From assembly GCF_016019885.1 (NCBI RefSeq), contig NZ_JAEANY010000003.1:1-64000 (forward strand): 64,000 nt of DNA. The letters run 5' to 3'. Below, piece after piece: positions 28,041 through 36,606 of this stretch. The notes beneath the pieces were generated by a model. That model was not told the origin of the DNA, made no database searches, and saw only the letters and a program-made list of their open reading frames with translations. Numbering within the stretch: position 1 is the stretch's first letter; each line of letters begins with the position of its first letter. Origin of the DNA: Aurantiacibacter sediminis. Its GTDB lineage: Bacteria; Pseudomonadota; Alphaproteobacteria; Sphingomonadales; Sphingomonadaceae. The translations under genes were made by a program, and so were the position numbers.

Positions 28041-31000
28041 TTATCCCCCGCCGGGTTGGTCTTTCAGGCCCGGCGCGTGGCGCGGTAGCAGTTCGGCGGG
28101 AATGGCGATCAGCTGCGGCGTTTGGGTATAAAGTACCGCTGCCTCCACCGTGCGTCCCGGATAAATGACTTTCAACGCGGCGACATAGGCCGCCATCTGC
28201 GCGAGCGTCGTCTCAGGCACCCGCTCCAGCGACAGGGGCGGGCGGCGCGCTGTCTTGAAATCGGCGACGAGGACGCGGTTTTCGGTTACCAATAGCCGAT
28301 CCGCCGTGCCTGCAATGACTCGCGGGCCAACGGTCGCGGCGAGCGGCACCTCGGCCAGCGCATCGGGGCCGAAAAGCTCACGCCACTCAGGGTGATCGAG
28401 CACAGACAGGGCGCGGTCGAGCATCTCGGCACGCGCGCTTTCCGGGAGATCGGGCGCGTTGCGCTCCAGCCACGCTTTGCCACCCGATTGCCGCATGTCG
28501 CGGGGCGTAGCTGGCAGGCGTTCGAGCAGCGCATGGATCAGCACGCCGCGCCGCGCGGCTGCGGCGGCCTGCTCGGACGGGAGCGGAGGATCGGCCCCTG
28601 CATCATCCGCGCCGGCAGATGGTGCCAGCGGACGCGGAGGACGCGGCTCGGGGCCGATGGGCTGCGCAGCCCACGCAGGGATGGACATACGCGCAGACGA
28701 GTCTTCCGCCTTTTCGCGCGCAACCGGCGCTGCATGCGTCCCCAGTTCAGCGCGGGCTCCCCATATCGGATCGTCCACGAACTCATCGCCAAACAGGGGT
28801 TCGAGCCGCGCGTACCAGCTATCTGGCTTGGGCGCTTTCTCACGCTTCTTGAGCGCGCCGCCGATGAACAAAGCCTCCTCCGCGCGGGTCATGGCGACAT
28901 AGAGCAACCGCCAGTGTTCCTGTCGGTCTGCGGCCTTGGTCTCTTCCTCGGTTTGGGCGATCCGGCCTACTCGCTCTGCACTGCTGAGCGGAAGCAGGGG
29001 GACCATGCGCTTGTCTTTGTCATCCAGCGACTTCTCCTCGAGTTCCAGCGTGACGGCGCGGGACGCATCGGGATCGCTGCACGCGTCGGCTAGGATCACG
29101 ATGGGCGCCTGCAGTCCCTTCGAACCGTGGACCGTCATCACGCGCACCAGATCGCCGCTGCCCTCTGCCTCGCGCTTCAGCTCGCCATCGCCGATATCGA
29201 ACCAGCGAATGAACCCCTGCAGGCTCGGCGTATGCGAAGCGGAGAACTGCAAAGCGGCACCGAGCAATTCATCAATCGGATCGTTGGCTTCCCGGCCAAG
29301 CCGAGCGACAAGCTTCGCCCGCGCGCGCCACGGGCCGACGAGCATCCAGTGCAGCAGCGCCTGTGGCGGCTCGAAATCGGCAATGGCGAGCAGGCCCTTC
29401 AGTTGTTCGACTGCACTGGCCGCGTCCGCATGCGCCGACTTGCGTAGGTGATCCCACAAATGCACGCGGTCCGGCCGATAGCCATGCTCGAGCAGTTGGT
29501 CCTGCGACCACCCGAAAATGGGAGACACCAGCAGGCTGGCGAGCGATAGATCATCGCGCGGTTGCGCCGCAAAGCGCAGGGCCGCCATCAGATCCTGCAC
29601 GGCGAGCGGCGCGCCAAGGCGCAGGCGGTCCACACCGGCCACCGGTACGCCGAGCGCATGCAGGCGGGCAACGATGGGGTTCACCAGCTCGCCGCGTTTG
29701 CGCACAAGGATCATGATGTCGCCGGGAGTAGCATTGCGCCGCTTGCCCTTTTCGAGCGCGAAGCCCTCATCGAGCCACCGCTTCACCTGCCGGGCGATCT
29801 TGTCCGCCATCCGCCGCTCCGATGGAGAAACGCGGTGTTCGGAGCCATCGTCTCCGTCACTTTGCTCGGCATCCTCTTCGAGACCGGGCACAGGCTTCCA
29901 CATCGTAATCAGGCCAGCACGGTCCTCGCCGACATGCGGCTCCGGTTCATTGTTGAGTCCAAGATTCTCATGGCCAATCGCTGCGATGGCGCGGTCCACG
30001 AAGCTGAGGATCGGCTGCGATGTGCGATAGGATCGGCCAAGGCCAAGCTCCTGCAAATCGCGGACGCTGATATTGGCGCGTGCCTGCTGCGCGGTCTCCC
30101 GCCGATTGGCCAGGATTTCACGGTAGCGCGCCTGCGCCTGCGCAAAGTTCTGCGGGCTCGTGCCCTGAAAGCCGAAGATCGCCTGTTTGTAATCGCCGAC
30201 CACAAAAATCGTCCGCTGGCGGTCACCGCGTTGCCCGGCTCCAGAAAAGAAGTCATCGGTCAGCGCGTCGACGATATCCCATTGCGCTTCATTGGTGTCT
30301 TGCGCCTCGTCCACCAGCACATGGTCGAACGTGCGATCCAGCTTAAAGCGGATCCAGTCGGACATGTCCTTGCGATTGAGCAATTCCGCAGCCTGCCGGA
30401 TCAGATCGTCGAAATCGACCAGCCCTTCGCGCTTTTTCGCTTCATCCCAAGCTAGCGCGAATTTGCGCCCAACTTCGAGTGAAGGTGACAGCAGAGCGAC
30501 CAGATCTAGCAGGATCGCCTGCTCGGCAACGCTTTCGAGCCAAAGCCGCGCGGTCTCCGCAATGCTCGCAGCGCCATCGACCTTTTTCTCCAGATTTCCC
30601 TGATATTTGAGCAGGCCTTTGTCGTTGTAGAGTTTGCCAAGCAGGTCGGCACTTTCGGCAAATCGTTGCTCAGGCGAGCCGAGCAGCCATTCACCGACAA
30701 TCGCGGCGTAACTCTGTCCATTCTTGGTGCCCCACTCATCGTAGAGCCACATTACCTGCCGCACCGCATCCACACCGCCCGATCCATCGGCGCAGGCCGC
30801 GCTGGCGCTCTCGGCGGTGGTATCGGCGGGCACGCCGAGCAAGCGCTTCACCCGCTCTTCCATCGGCGATTGCCATGCCGCCTTGCCGAACCACATGTCC
30901 CGCGTGGCAGCACAGCGCATCAGCCATTTCTGAACACCATCAGGGCCGAGCTTGACCGAGAGCGTCTCCAGCGCGGCGATGGCGTGCGGGTCGATCGCCT

Positions 31001-31508
31001 GCCATTCGACCAGCAATTCACGCAGCACGCGGTCTGCCAGCAGGTCACGGTCGCGGTCCTCCATGGCCTTGGTCCCGGGGATCAGCCCTGCTTCATTGGG
31101 GAACGCGCTGAGCAACCATTGCGAGAAGGCGTGGATCGTGTCGATCCGAAGGCCGCCCCCCGGGCAATCGAGCACGCTGGCAAACAGCATCCGCGCCCGC
31201 GCCTGCGTTTCGGAATCCATGCCTGCACCGATATTATCGAGTTGCTGCGCCAGTTCGGTGTCCGGCATGCGCACCCAATTGGCGAGCACTTCATTGACGC
31301 GCGTGGCCATTTCGGCAGCGCCCGCCTTGGTAAATGTGAGGCACAGGATCTGTTCGGGCCGCACGCCTTCGGTCAAAAGCAGCCGCAGCACGCGGGCGGA
31401 AAGCACCTGCGTCTTGCCCGTGCCCGCGCTGGCGGAGAGCCATACGCTGTCACCCGGCACCACCGCATCGCGCTGATTGTCCTGCAGGGGATAGACGACG
31501 CCGCTCAT
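28041..31508 (-). CDS. addA: Double-strand break repair helicase AddA
   Basis: AddA is the UvrD-type helicase-nuclease subunit of AddAB, which processes DNA ends for RecA. The 1155 residues open with Walker A (SASAGTGKTQVLSARVLRLL). Then come DHVLVDEAQDTNEAQW (Walker B), VVGDYKQAIFGFQGT, VMTVHGSKGLQAPIV and LLYVAMTRAEEALF, and the chain ends with a PD-(D/E)xK nuclease domain around VADFKTARR near residue 1090. The ATG overlaps the addB stop by 4 bases (ATGA). The RecB-like nuclease Asp and Lys are both present. Confidence 0.97.
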   Translation of the reverse strand: MSGVVYPLQDNQRDAVVPGDSVWLSASAGTGKTQVLSARVLRLLLTEGVRPEQILCLTFTKAGAAEMATRVNEVLANWVRMPDTELAQQLDNIGAGMDSETQARARMLFASVLDCPGGGLRIDTIHAFSQWLLSAFPNEAGLIPGTKAMEDRDRDLLADRVLRELLVEWQAIDPHAIAALETLSVKLGPDGVQKWLMRCAATRDMWFGKAAWQSPMEERVKRLLGVPADTTAESASAACADGSGGVDAVRQVMWLYDEWGTKNGQSYAAIVGEWLLGSPEQRFAESADLLGKLYNDKGLLKYQGNLEKKVDGAASIAETARLWLESVAEQAILLDLVALLSPSLEVGRKFALAWDEAKKREGLVDFDDLIRQAAELLNRKDMSDWIRFKLDRTFDHVLVDEAQDTNEAQWDIVDALTDDFFSGAGQRGDRQRTIFVVGDYKQAIFGFQGTSPQNFAQAQARYREILANRRETAQQARANISVRDLQELGLGRSYRTSQPILSFVDRAIAAIGHENLGLNNEPEPHVGEDRAGLITMWKPVPGLEEDAEQSDGDDGSEHRVSPSERRMADKIARQVKRWLDEGFALEKGKRRNATPGDIMILVRKRGELVNPIVARLHALGVPVAGVDRLRLGAPLAVQDLMAALRFAAQPRDDLSLASLLVSPIFGWSQDQLLEHGYRPDRVHLWDHLRKSAHADAASAVEQLKGLLAIADFEPPQALLHWMLVGPWRARAKLVARLGREANDPIDELLGAALQFSASHTPSLQGFIRWFDIGDGELKREAEGSGDLVRVMTVHGSKGLQAPIVILADACSDPDASRAVTLELEEKSLDDKDKRMVPLLPLSSAERVGRIAQTEEETKAADRQEHWRLLYVAMTRAEEALFIGGALKKREKAPKPDSWYARLEPLFGDEFVDDPIWGARAELGTHAAPVAREKAEDSSARMSIPAWAAQPIGPEPRPPRPLAPSAGADDAGADPPLPSEQAAAAARRGVLIHALLERLPATPRDMRQSGGKAWLERNAPDLPESARAEMLDRALSVLDHPEWRELFGPDALAEVPLAATVGPRVIAGTADRLLVTENRVLVADFKTARRPPLSLERVPETTLAQMAAYVAALKVIYPGRTVEAAVLYTQTPQLIAIPAELLPRHAPGLKDQPGGG

Positions 31509-34471
31509 CCCTCGTCCTCCTCACGTCCCTGCCATTCGGCGAGGCGCATCAGCTGATCATAGGTGTTATATACGGGCGCATCGGGATTGGGCCGCGCGGT
31601 GAAAGGTTCATCGCCCAAAATCCATTCATCGAGCGCTTCGTTGAGCATCGCTTGCGTTTTGGGCAGGAATTCATCCGGCTCCATTCCGCTGCGCTTGTTG
31701 CCCACTTTCAGCGGCGTCACCTTGTAGCCGAAGCCCGTGTCGCTATCCGCATTCTTGCCGAAGGACCAATATTCGAAGCAACTCGCCTCGCCCGACACGC
31801 CGCCGATGTCGCCATCGCGCAGGATCAGGCCGAGCGTGCCGAGTTGCAACGCATAGCCGTTTTCAACCTGCGTGCCGCTGGGTGGCTTGCCGGTTTTGTA
31901 ATCCACCACGGCGAGCGAACCATCGGGCATGCGATCGATCCGGTCGGCGACGCCGTGAATGGTGATGCCCTTCACGCTGATTTTGCCCTTCGCTTCCCAT
32001 TTGAGCGGGGTGCGGCCGGGCTCCCCCTTAAGTTCCGCTTCGATCCATTCGAGCGCGCGCATCAGACGCGGCTGCCACAGCGCCCGGAGCAACGGGTGGG
32101 CGGAAAGTTCGGACAGATGCTGGTCGGCCAATTCGCCGAGACTGCCCTTGCCCGCATGCCAATCCTCCAGAATGGCGTGCGCGAGCGAGCCCTGCCACGC
32201 CGGGCCTGGCACCGCATCAAGTTTTTCCAGCTCCGGCAATGCGAGGATTCTCTTCGCGTAGAATTCGTAAGGATCGGAGCGCAGCCGGTCGAGCGCCGTC
32301 ACGCTGATAACCTGTTCTCGTTGTGCAGACGAAGGCCGCGGCTGTGGCTGCGGATGCGGCGGGACAGGCGGCGGATCGTCGATGGCCCCGGCGAGCGCGC
32401 GCAGTTCATTATCGGTCGCTGCCTTGGCCATGTCCTCACCCAGCAAGGCGCGGACACGCAAGAGGAAACGGGAGGGAATGGCCGGGCCGGAGGTGTCACG
32501 GGCAGCGCGGCTGAGCACCACTTCGGGCGCTCCGAGCGCCCCAGCCAGATCGTGCGCCGCCAGCCCGATGCGGAAATCCGCACCCGGAACGCCGAGCGCG
32601 CGCAGCACTGCGGGCGCCAGCAGAGGATCGGTAGACGGTGTCGGCGGCCATGTGCCTTCATTCAGGCCCGCACAGATGACCAGATCGGCGCGGGTCATGC
32701 GCGCTTCGAGCAAGCCATAAATCGCGACGCGCGGATGCCCGCCATAGGGTGGGCGCACTGCGACCCGGTCCATCGCATCGCGCAGGGCAGACGGCAGGTC
32801 CGTAGCGTCAAGTTGGACTGGCACTTCGCGCGCATTGAGCCGCAATTCTTCGATGAAGCTGGAGAGTGCCCGCCCATCCTCGCGCGACCAGACCGCATCA
32901 CCGCACAGGCTTTCCGCAGCGCTGGCGAGCAGATCGAGCCATGCAGCAAGGCCCAACGGCTCTGCGTGACCCAGAAGCGGTGCAATCGCCTCTGCGATGC
33001 CGCAAAACCATTCGCCAACACCCGCCTTTTCAGCCGCCGCTTTCAGGGGTGCGAGACCCGGAGCAGTGCGCGGACCGCGCAATCGCATTTCGAGCGCACG
33101 CGCCGCATCGAGCCAGTCGGCGCGGCCCTCGCCTGCTCCCGCCAAAGGATGTTGCAGCAGAGCGAGCAGAGGCACCGGCGCAGCATCTTCTGCGGCGGCT
33201 TCCGCCAGCAGCAGCACAATGCGCCCCGCCGCCGTCTGCGCGAGCGGTCGACCGGCTGAATCGTCCGCCGTGATATTCCACCGCCGCAAATGCTGCGTCA
33301 CACGCCCGGCCAATCCGCGATCGGGTGTGACCACGGCCACGCGTTTCTCCGGCTCTTCCAGAGCCTGTCGGACCAGCAGGGCTACAGCCTGCGCCTCTTC
33401 TTCGGGATTGGCGCTTTCGATCAGCCGCACGCCTGCCATGCGACGACGGTTGGCGGGCAGATCGACCCATGCCTTGCTCGCTTCAGGCGGAAGGAACAGG
33501 CTGGAAATCGCATGCGTGCGCTCAGGCGGACCTTTACCGAGCCCTGCACGGTGCCATTGCTGGACCTCATCGCGGCGAACGCCCATCCGGTTCAGCAGCA
33601 GCTTCAGATGATATTGCGGATGAGTGACGGCATCGTCCCTGCCGAAGGGGCTTTCCGCGCCCGTGTCTCCCGCAGCGCCCAATTCATCCCATACCTCGTC
33701 GCCCATGGAAAGATCGAGATCGGGAAGGATCACCGCGCCTTGCGGCAATTCGCTGACCGTGCGGAGTAATCGCGCGAGAGCGGGTGCAGCGCTTGTCACA
33801 CCGGCGGCTACGAGAGGTGTTTCCGGCGGATTATCGCGCATGCGCTTGGCTGCTTCGCGGAACAGGGCATTGCGCCGCGCGGCGGCATCCAGCTCTCCGC
33901 GCGCGCTCAGGTCGGCCAACCAATATTGCTGCAATTTGGCGAAATCCCGCAGATTATCCTGCCAATGTGCCGACAGCTTCTCTTCGAAGATCGACAGCAC
34001 CTCGTCCTGCCGAAGGGCTCCAGGAGCGATCTCCTCCACCAGCAGACGATCCATCACCTGCCCCGTTTCAAATGCTAAACGCAGCAGCGCGGCTCCCTTG
34101 GGCGCGTTTTCCTGCGTCTCACTGATTAGCTGGGCGAGGCGCAGCCAGCGGCGCGTAGGATCGGCAGCGGGTGGGATCGCAGCGCCTGCGCCGAGCGAAT
34201 CGAATAGTGGACCCAACGTCTCATCAAGATCGAGATCGCCGACCATCACCATGCGCGGCATCAGCATACCGGCCTGGCCGGTCTCACCGCTGTGCCTGAC
34301 AAACGCCTCCTGCATGGTGCGCGCAGCCCGGGCCGAGGGGAGCAGAAGCGTTAGCTTGGCGAGACCGAAATTTGCGTCCGAATATCGCGGGACCAGGCCA
34401 GCCACCAGCGCATCGGCAAAGCCGCGGTGGGCGGCGATGGAATAGACTTTGGGGCCGGGCCGATCAGACAT
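31505..34471 (-). CDS. addB: Double-strand break repair protein AddB
   Basis: AddB is the partner of AddA, with an inactivated helicase fold and a second nuclease domain. The 988 residues begin MSDRPGPKVYSIAAHRGF and carry the alphaproteobacterial AddB landmarks ADPTRRWLRLAQLI and LLPSARAARTM. They also include a C-terminal nuclease core (VVDYKTGKPPSG, then QLGTLGLIL). The ATG at 34471 overlaps murU by 8 bases (ATGTCTGA), which supports this start over 34618. Nuclease residues look intact. Confidence 0.95.
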   Translation of the reverse strand: MSDRPGPKVYSIAAHRGFADALVAGLVPRYSDANFGLAKLTLLLPSARAARTMQEAFVRHSGETGQAGMLMPRMVMVGDLDLDETLGPLFDSLGAGAAIPPAADPTRRWLRLAQLISETQENAPKGAALLRLAFETGQVMDRLLVEEIAPGALRQDEVLSIFEEKLSAHWQDNLRDFAKLQQYWLADLSARGELDAAARRNALFREAAKRMRDNPPETPLVAAGVTSAAPALARLLRTVSELPQGAVILPDLDLSMGDEVWDELGAAGDTGAESPFGRDDAVTHPQYHLKLLLNRMGVRRDEVQQWHRAGLGKGPPERTHAISSLFLPPEASKAWVDLPANRRRMAGVRLIESANPEEEAQAVALLVRQALEEPEKRVAVVTPDRGLAGRVTQHLRRWNITADDSAGRPLAQTAAGRIVLLLAEAAAEDAAPVPLLALLQHPLAGAGEGRADWLDAARALEMRLRGPRTAPGLAPLKAAAEKAGVGEWFCGIAEAIAPLLGHAEPLGLAAWLDLLASAAESLCGDAVWSREDGRALSSFIEELRLNAREVPVQLDATDLPSALRDAMDRVAVRPPYGGHPRVAIYGLLEARMTRADLVICAGLNEGTWPPTPSTDPLLAPAVLRALGVPGADFRIGLAAHDLAGALGAPEVVLSRAARDTSGPAIPSRFLLRVRALLGEDMAKAATDNELRALAGAIDDPPPVPPHPQPQPRPSSAQREQVISVTALDRLRSDPYEFYAKRILALPELEKLDAVPGPAWQGSLAHAILEDWHAGKGSLGELADQHLSELSAHPLLRALWQPRLMRALEWIEAELKGEPGRTPLKWEAKGKISVKGITIHGVADRIDRMPDGSLAVVDYKTGKPPSGTQVENGYALQLGTLGLILRDGDIGGVSGEASCFEYWSFGKNADSDTGFGYKVTPLKVGNKRSGMEPDEFLPKTQAMLNEALDEWILGDEPFTARPNPDAPVYNTYDQLMRLAEWQGREEDEG

Positions 34472-35180
34472 CCCGCAACGCGGCTTCGGTCGGCTTGATG
34501 GCGTCAGGCGTCCCCACTTCGAACCATTGGCCGGTGAACGGAATACCGAACAAACGCCCCTCTTCCATGGCGCGCGACCACAGGAGATTGGTAGAGAAGG
34601 CGCCGTCGGGCGCGTCACGCAGCAGTCGCTTCGACACCAGCTGGATACCCGAATAGATATAGGGCGCTATCCGCCCCGTCGCACGGCGGCTCAGACGGCC
34701 GAACGGGTCGATATGAAAATCGCCCTTGCCCTTGAAATTATGTGCGCCTTTGTGCGGCACGAGCAACAGCAGCGCGTCCATCTTTTCATCATCCCAGATG
34801 GCGGAAAGATCGGAAAAACAATCGCGCGGCCCATCGAGCCAGATATTGTCCGAATTCAGGCAGAAGAATGTATCGGGCAACTGGTGCTGCGCCTTCACCA
34901 GCCCGCCGCCTGTTTCTAGCAATTGAGCGCGCTCGTCGGAGATGACCACGCTTGGAGCCTCCCGTTCCTTCACATGTGCCTCCAAGCTGTCTGCGAGGTA
35001 ATGCACGTTCACTACGGCTCTCGCGATGCCAGCTGAAGCAAGGCGATCCATAGCGTGATCGATCAGGGGTTTCCCAGCCACCCTTACCATAGGCTTGGGC
35101 TGCGTAGCCGTAAGCGGCCGCATCCGCTTTCCCATGCCGGCGGCCATCACCATGGCCGTATCCGATGCGAGATTGCTCAT
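34464..35180 (-). CDS. murU: N-acetylmuramate alpha-1-phosphate uridylyltransferase
   Basis: MurU makes UDP-MurNAc from MurNAc-1-phosphate in anabolic peptidoglycan recycling. The 238 residues form a nucleotidyltransferase fold with the AMVMAAGMGKRMRPLT signature at residues 9-24, the KPM/GKPLIDH segment, an LNSDNIW metal motif and a GQWFEVGTPDAI end. The specific call over generic sugar nucleotidyltransferases rests on the adjoining amgK gene, with which it shares a 4-base ATGA overlap. Confidence 0.9.
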   Translation of the reverse strand: MSNLASDTAMVMAAGMGKRMRPLTATQPKPMVRVAGKPLIDHAMDRLASAGIARAVVNVHYLADSLEAHVKEREAPSVVISDERAQLLETGGGLVKAQHQLPDTFFCLNSDNIWLDGPRDCFSDLSAIWDDEKMDALLLLVPHKGAHNFKGKGDFHIDPFGRLSRRATGRIAPYIYSGIQLVSKRLLRDAPDGAFSTNLLWSRAMEEGRLFGIPFTGQWFEVGTPDAIKPTEAALRDV

Positions 35181-36172
35181 TCGCCCAGCCCGCCGCCGCG
35201 TTTTGCGCGGATATCTTCAGGCACGTTCGCATCGAACCACCGCGCCACAGGCTCAAGCGCGGGATGGGCCAGATCGCGCTCCATCGCTTCCCACACACGG
35301 GGGATCATCGCGAGATAGTGCGGCTTTCCATCGCGCTTCCACAACCGGGTGAAGATACCGATGACCTTGGCGTTTCTCTGCGCGCCGAGACGCGCATAAT
35401 CGGCATCGAAATCTTCATCCGTCGCGGCGCGTGATTTGTAATGGTCGAGCATATCGGCTTCGAGCGCCTGCGATACATCGCGGCGCGCATCCTGCAACAG
35501 CGAGACAAGGTCGTAGCCCGGATGTCCGTTCAGCGCGTCCTGAAAGTCGATCAGACCCTGTTCGCCCGAATAGGTCCCGCGAGGGCCGAGCAGCATGATG
35601 TTTTCGGCATGATAGTCCCGCAAGACGGTGACGCCAGGTTGCTGGCGAAGCAACAGCGGGCCAAGCGCCTCGCGCCAAGCCGTGATGAAACCCATCGCGT
35701 CGACCTCGATCCCCGCCGCAGGGCAGAACCAGTCGGGAAATAGCGAAGCCTCTTTCAGATAGACTTCTAGGGAATAGGGCTGGAACGGCCCTGCCGGTCG
35801 CTGATGCAGTTCGACCAGAGCGTCGATCGCATCCGCATATGCGCGTCTTTCTTCGGACGGATTGTCATCCAGCCAGTCGCGCATCCGATCGTGCCCGAAA
35901 TCCTCGATCAAAATGAGGCCGCGGTCTAAATTCTCCGCAAAGATTTTCGGAGCGCGGAGGCCCTGCTCATCGAGCCATTTGCCCACGTGCAGGAACGGAC
36001 GCGGATCCTCATGCGGCGGAGGAGCGTGCATCAGCATGGCGTCCCGTTCGCCGTCCTTGATGCGGAAATAGCGGCGAAAGCTGGCATCACCCGGCAGGGG
36101 AGACACTTCTGCCCCGTCCCAGCCTGCGTTCTTGAGAAAGTCATCAAGCCCATCGGGCAAATCGCGTATCAT
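35177..36172 (-). CDS. amgK: N-acetylmuramate/N-acetylglucosamine kinase AmgK
   Basis: AmgK phosphorylates MurNAc at the anomeric position, feeding MurU. The 331 residues have the aminoglycoside-phosphotransferase fold. An N-terminal GDASFRRYFR lid and LIEDFG are followed by the catalytic loop VLRDYHAENIMLL (about residues 195-207) and the metal-binding GLIDFQDA. This HxEN loop spelling is typical of AmgK. The gene is coupled by ATGA overlaps both to tsaE upstream and murU downstream. Together with MurU it lets cells bypass MurA, which gives intrinsic fosfomycin tolerance in bacteria that have been studied. Confidence 0.92.
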   Translation of the reverse strand: MIRDLPDGLDDFLKNAGWDGAEVSPLPGDASFRRYFRIKDGERDAMLMHAPPPHEDPRPFLHVGKWLDEQGLRAPKIFAENLDRGLILIEDFGHDRMRDWLDDNPSEERRAYADAIDALVELHQRPAGPFQPYSLEVYLKEASLFPDWFCPAAGIEVDAMGFITAWREALGPLLLRQQPGVTVLRDYHAENIMLLGPRGTYSGEQGLIDFQDALNGHPGYDLVSLLQDARRDVSQALEADMLDHYKSRAATDEDFDADYARLGAQRNAKVIGIFTRLWKRDGKPHYLAMIPRVWEAMERDLAHPALEPVARWFDANVPEDIRAKRGGGLGE

Positions 36173-36606
36173 GGCATCCGCTCTAGCCAGTCCGCCCCCC
36201 CCGTGACAACGGCTTTACGGCCTTCATTCGCAGTTTCCAGATGGATGGAGATGCACGCCGCCTCACTGTCGAAGCCACCGGCATTTTCCGGCCATTCGGC
36301 CAGCAGCGCTGCGCCATCGCGATAATGATCGAGGCCGAGCTGCTCCACCTCTGACGGGTCCTCGAGACGGTAGAAATCGGCATGCACGACGGGCGGATTG
36401 AGATGATCGTAAGTTTCGAGGATAGTGAAAGTTGGAGATGGCACTTCGCCTTCATGTCCAAGCGCCCGCAGGATGGCTCGTGAGAGCGTAGTTTTGCCCG
36501 TGCCCAGGCCGCCGGAAAGCGCCACCACATCGCCAGGCAAAAGCCGCGAAGCAATCCGCGCTCCAAAGGCCTCCATTGCGGCGAGATCGGGGAGATTTAA
36601 CGTCAC
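36169..36606 (-). CDS. tsaE: tRNA threonylcarbamoyladenosine biosynthesis ATPase TsaE
   Basis: TsaE is the ATPase that recycles the TsaBD complex making t6A37 in ANN-reading tRNAs. The 145 residues contain the Walker A LSGGLGTGKTTLSRAILRAL (about residues 29-48), the SPTFTILETY switch and HADFYRLEDP. The start is GTG, overlapping the divL stop by 4 bases (GTGA). In many alphaproteobacteria tsaE sits in exactly this cluster. Confidence 0.95.
   Translation of the reverse strand: MTLNLPDLAAMEAFGARIASRLLPGDVVALSGGLGTGKTTLSRAILRALGHEGEVPSPTFTILETYDHLNPPVVHADFYRLEDPSEVEQLGLDHYRDGAALLAEWPENAGGFDSEAACISIHLETANEGRKAVVTGGADWLERMP

Noticed and set aside
31652-33259. 535-codon open frame opposite addB
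   Set aside because: It is a shadow of addB with the typical Arg/His/Gln-rich composition of antisense frames.
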